Assembly: GCA_002410715.1 (NCBI GenBank)
Contig: DHOG01000066.1
Coordinates: forward strand, 12,755 to 20,149
Source of the DNA: Ruminococcaceae bacterium UBA5396
GTDB lineage: Bacteria; Bacillota; Clostridia; Oscillospirales; Acutalibacteraceae
Length of the DNA: 7,395 nucleotides
Direction: 5' to 3'
In this document: positions 6,280 through 7,395 of the stretch, in pieces
How the letters are laid out: each line of letters starts with the position of its first letter
How positions within the stretch are numbered: the first letter of the stretch is position 1
The notes under the pieces: generated by a model
Told to the model about the DNA's origin: nothing
Database searches by the model: none
What the model saw: the letters and a program-made list of their open reading frames with translations, nothing else
Program-made: the position numbers and the translations under genes

Positions 6280-6387
6280 TTAGCAGCAGCCGCCGCGATC
6301 GTCATTGCAGCACAACAGGATCAACACGATTATAAACAAAATCCATGTGCAGTCCATGTCGCCAAATAAGTTCTTAAGACCTGACAT
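6280..6387 (-). CDS. Small Cys-rich single-helix membrane protein, probable sporulation-associated
   Basis: A 35-residue product starting MSGLKNLFGD, then a hydrophobic helix at about 14-27 (WILFIIVLILLCC), then a polar tail ending GGCC. It has five Cys (13, 26, 27, 34, 35). Not identified with a named family; it resembles short hydrophobic, Cys- or Gly-rich clostridial proteins of unknown function, some annotated as high-cysteine chorion-class proteins. The start at 6387 is chosen because AAAGGGGGG lies 9 bases upstream and a promoter-like CATACAAT sits just before that. The in-frame extension up to 6477 would run through the promoter. It is divergent from spoVAC, and TAA is followed after about 130 bases by a strong terminator. 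The sigma-E/K-like promoter and the locus suggest mother-cell expression; a spore-coat or membrane role is inference. Confidence 0.6.
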   Translation of the reverse strand: MSGLKNLFGDMDCTWILFIIVLILLCCNDDRGGCC

Positions 6388-6420
6388 ATGGGTGTGCCCC
6401 CCTTTCTTTTCTCTCATGCC

Positions 6421-6428
6421 ATTGTATG
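6421..6428 (-). promoter_or_regulatory. Sigma-E/sigma-K-like -10 element of the small Cys-rich gene
   Basis: CATACAAT on the minus strand matches the sigma-E -10 consensus CATACAHT exactly and, with the next base, 8 of 9 of the sigma-K CATANNNTA. An AC-containing AACAAC lies 13 to 16 bases upstream, acceptable for a sigma-K -35, while a sigma-E -35 is poor. Transcription would start near 6414, placing the ribosome binding site and ATG 6387 correctly. Confidence 0.4.
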
Positions 6429-6442
6429 TAAGAACACAAAAG

Positions 6443-6472
6443 TTGTTACGCAAAAAAGTCAGTCCGTATAAT
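6443..6472 (+). promoter_or_regulatory. Promoter upstream of spoVAC
   Basis: TTGTTA (6443-6448), an 18-base spacer and a perfect TATAAT (6467-6472) read as sigma-A. In Bacillus subtilis spoVA is transcribed by forespore sigma-G; here CGTATAA (6465-6471) matches only 5 of 7 of the sigma-G -10 CATWHTA, with a poor -35 GTTGT. The promoter is supported, the sigma factor is open. Confidence 0.55.
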
Positions 6473-6525
6473 TTCAAAGGTTTTCGGAGAAAATATGGGA
6501 AACAACTTCGAGAGGAGCATACTTC

Positions 6526-6972
6526 GTGGAGGTTACCGGACAGGAATATCGAAAAATGAACGGTCAGACAACACCTCGTTCCCCTATTTTGAAAAACTGC
6601 ATACTGGCTTTCCTGATCGGGGGGCTGATCTGTGCAATCGGGCAGGTTGTCATCGGGTGGGTTCTGGGTTTGGGGCTTGGTCTGGATGATGCGCGTCTAA
6701 TCGGATCGTCTGTATTGATCATTGCCAGCGCCATTCTCACGGCATTTGATTTGTATGACAACATCGCCAAGCATGCGGGTGCAGGTACGCTGGTCCCTAT
6801 AACCGGCTTTGCCAACTCCATTGTTGCACCGGCAATCGAGTTCAAAAGTGAAGGGCTTGTCCTGGGACTGGCAGCAAAGATGTTTTCGATTGCAGGTCCG
6901 GTGCTGGTATACGGCATCACCGCATCGATCGTGTACGGGTTAATTCTGAATTTGGTTACACTGTTTCGATAG
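6526..6972 (+). CDS. spoVAC: Stage V sporulation protein AC
   Basis: Integral inner-membrane component of the SpoVA complex, which takes dipicolinic acid into the forespore during sporulation and releases it on germination; SpoVAC is described as a mechanosensitive channel in B. subtilis. The product is 148 residues (B. subtilis about 150). After a short polar N-terminus (VTGQEYRK, as in the family's VT-x-x-EY) come hydrophobic segments at about 22-50, 56-75, 111-128 and 129-147. The diagnostic block GAGTLVPITGFANSIVAPA lies at 85-103, followed by IEFKSEG. The start is GTG at 6526, read as Met, because AGAGGAG lies 8 bases upstream and the N-terminus then matches the family. An ATG at 6556 would remove ten conserved residues. 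spoVAD follows after 61 bases, as usual in Clostridia. Identification secure. Confidence 0.95.
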   Translation: MEVTGQEYRKMNGQTTPRSPILKNCILAFLIGGLICAIGQVVIGWVLGLGLGLDDARLIGSSVLIIASAILTAFDLYDNIAKHAGAGTLVPITGFANSIVAPAIEFKSEGLVLGLAAKMFSIAGPVLVYGITASIVYGLILNLVTLFR

Positions 6973-7033
6973 GGGATAAACCATTTTAAAGTAAAGCCTG
7001 TCAGGCGAATCTTTGGGAAGGGATGATCATTTT

Positions 7034-7395
7034 ATGCCTGAACGAAAAGGGCAGTACACCGTCATGCTTTCGGGCCGCCCTACCATACTGGGATATGCCG
7101 CGGTTGTGGGGAAACGTGAGGGGGAAGGCCCGCTCGGACGCGGTTTTGATATGGTGTTTGAGGACACCACCCTGGGCGAGAAAACCTGGGAGAAAGCAGA
7201 GAGCGCACTTCAGCGTGAGGCATTCACTCGAGCGCTTAATAAGGCAGAATTATCACCTTCACAGGTAAACTATCTTTTTGCGGGTGACCTGCTCAATCAG
7301 AGTATTGCTTCTACCTTCGGATTGCGGGAATTCGGCGTACCGGTTCTGGGTCAGTTCGGCGCCTGTTCCACCATGGCGCAGACGCTCGGCATCGC
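7034..7395 (+). CDS. spoVAD: Stage V sporulation protein AD, N-terminal part (cut by window edge)
   Basis: Soluble SpoVA component with a thiolase/FabH-like fold that binds dipicolinic acid and sits on the outer face of the spore inner membrane. The first 120 codons are present with two extra bases; the family is about 340 residues, so roughly a third is visible. Features are the start MPERKGQYTVMLSGRPTILG, GRGFD at 36-39, EDTTLGEKTWEKAE at 43-56, the LFAGDLLNQ block at 81-89, and GQFGACSTMAQ at 106-116 with C111 in the position of the thiolase-fold active-site Cys. ATG 7034 is preceded by GGAAGGGA about 10 bases upstream. The 61-base gap after spoVAC contains only a tiny hairpin GCCT-GTC-AGGC (6996-7006), so the two genes are probably co-transcribed, with spoVAE expected beyond the right edge. 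Confidence 0.94.
   Translation, partial: MPERKGQYTVMLSGRPTILGYAAVVGKREGEGPLGRGFDMVFEDTTLGEKTWEKAESALQREAFTRALNKAELSPSQVNYLFAGDLLNQSIASTFGLREFGVPVLGQFGACSTMAQTLGI

Noticed and set aside
5965..6305. Minus-strand open frames at 5965-6177 and 6051-6305
   Set aside because: They run through the palindromic repeat and the bidirectional terminator, and one begins inside the small Cys-rich gene; no ribosome binding sites or family resemblance.
6495..6689. Plus-strand ATG frame at 6495-6689
   Set aside because: It is in a different frame from spoVAC and its product is not family-like; the GTG frame at 6526 carries the conserved SpoVAC sequence.
7023..7268. Plus-strand frame at 7023-7268
   Set aside because: It is an out-of-frame shadow of spoVAD, whose frame from ATG 7034 is open to the window edge and matches the family.
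1..7395. CRISPR array, tRNA, rRNA, insertion sequence or prophage
   Set aside because: No regularly spaced repeats, cloverleaf tRNA with a TTC-arm, rRNA motifs, transposase or integrase sequences were seen.

Overview
The window looks like chromosome of an endospore-forming member of the Clostridia, perhaps Oscillospiraceae/Ruminococcaceae-like. The evidence is the spoVAC-spoVAD pair, Gram-positive style ribosome binding sites, a clostridial set of aro genes, a DUF1015 gene, and a multi-hairpin dispersed repeat of the kind common in that group. The exact taxon cannot be fixed from the sequence.

Positions 1-4400 hold an aromatic amino-acid operon on the minus strand, read right to left: promoter, attenuator leader, aroF (type I-beta DAHP synthase), tyrA (prephenate dehydrogenase), aroB (3-dehydroquinate synthase) and aroA (EPSP synthase, whose C-terminus lies beyond the left edge). 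aroF makes DAHP, aroB closes the first ring, aroA makes EPSP, and tyrA directs prephenate to tyrosine. tyrA/aroB and aroB/aroA overlap by ATGA.

The most interesting object is the 220-base leader before aroF. It has a good promoter and an unlisted 32-codon leader-peptide gene with a Shine-Dalgarno site and a Phe-Gly-Tyr-Tyr-Phe run. It also has a strong intrinsic terminator and a 13-pair antiterminator that would be hidden when a ribosome reaches the leader stop codon. Together these form a complete ribosome-mediated Phe/Tyr attenuator, which is unusual in a Firmicute, where T-boxes or TRAP are the better-known solutions.

Divergent from the operon, 4511-5897 on the plus strand holds a clear promoter and a DUF1015 gene of unproven function. 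Positions 5898-6279 have no gene: a weak terminator, a three-hairpin dispersed repeat, a strong bidirectional terminator and about 130 unassigned bases.

Positions 6280-7395 are a sporulation locus. A small Cys-rich one-helix protein on the minus strand has a mother-cell-like promoter. Divergent from it are spoVAC and the start of spoVAD, parts of the channel that loads dipicolinic acid into the spore; spoVAD runs off the right edge.
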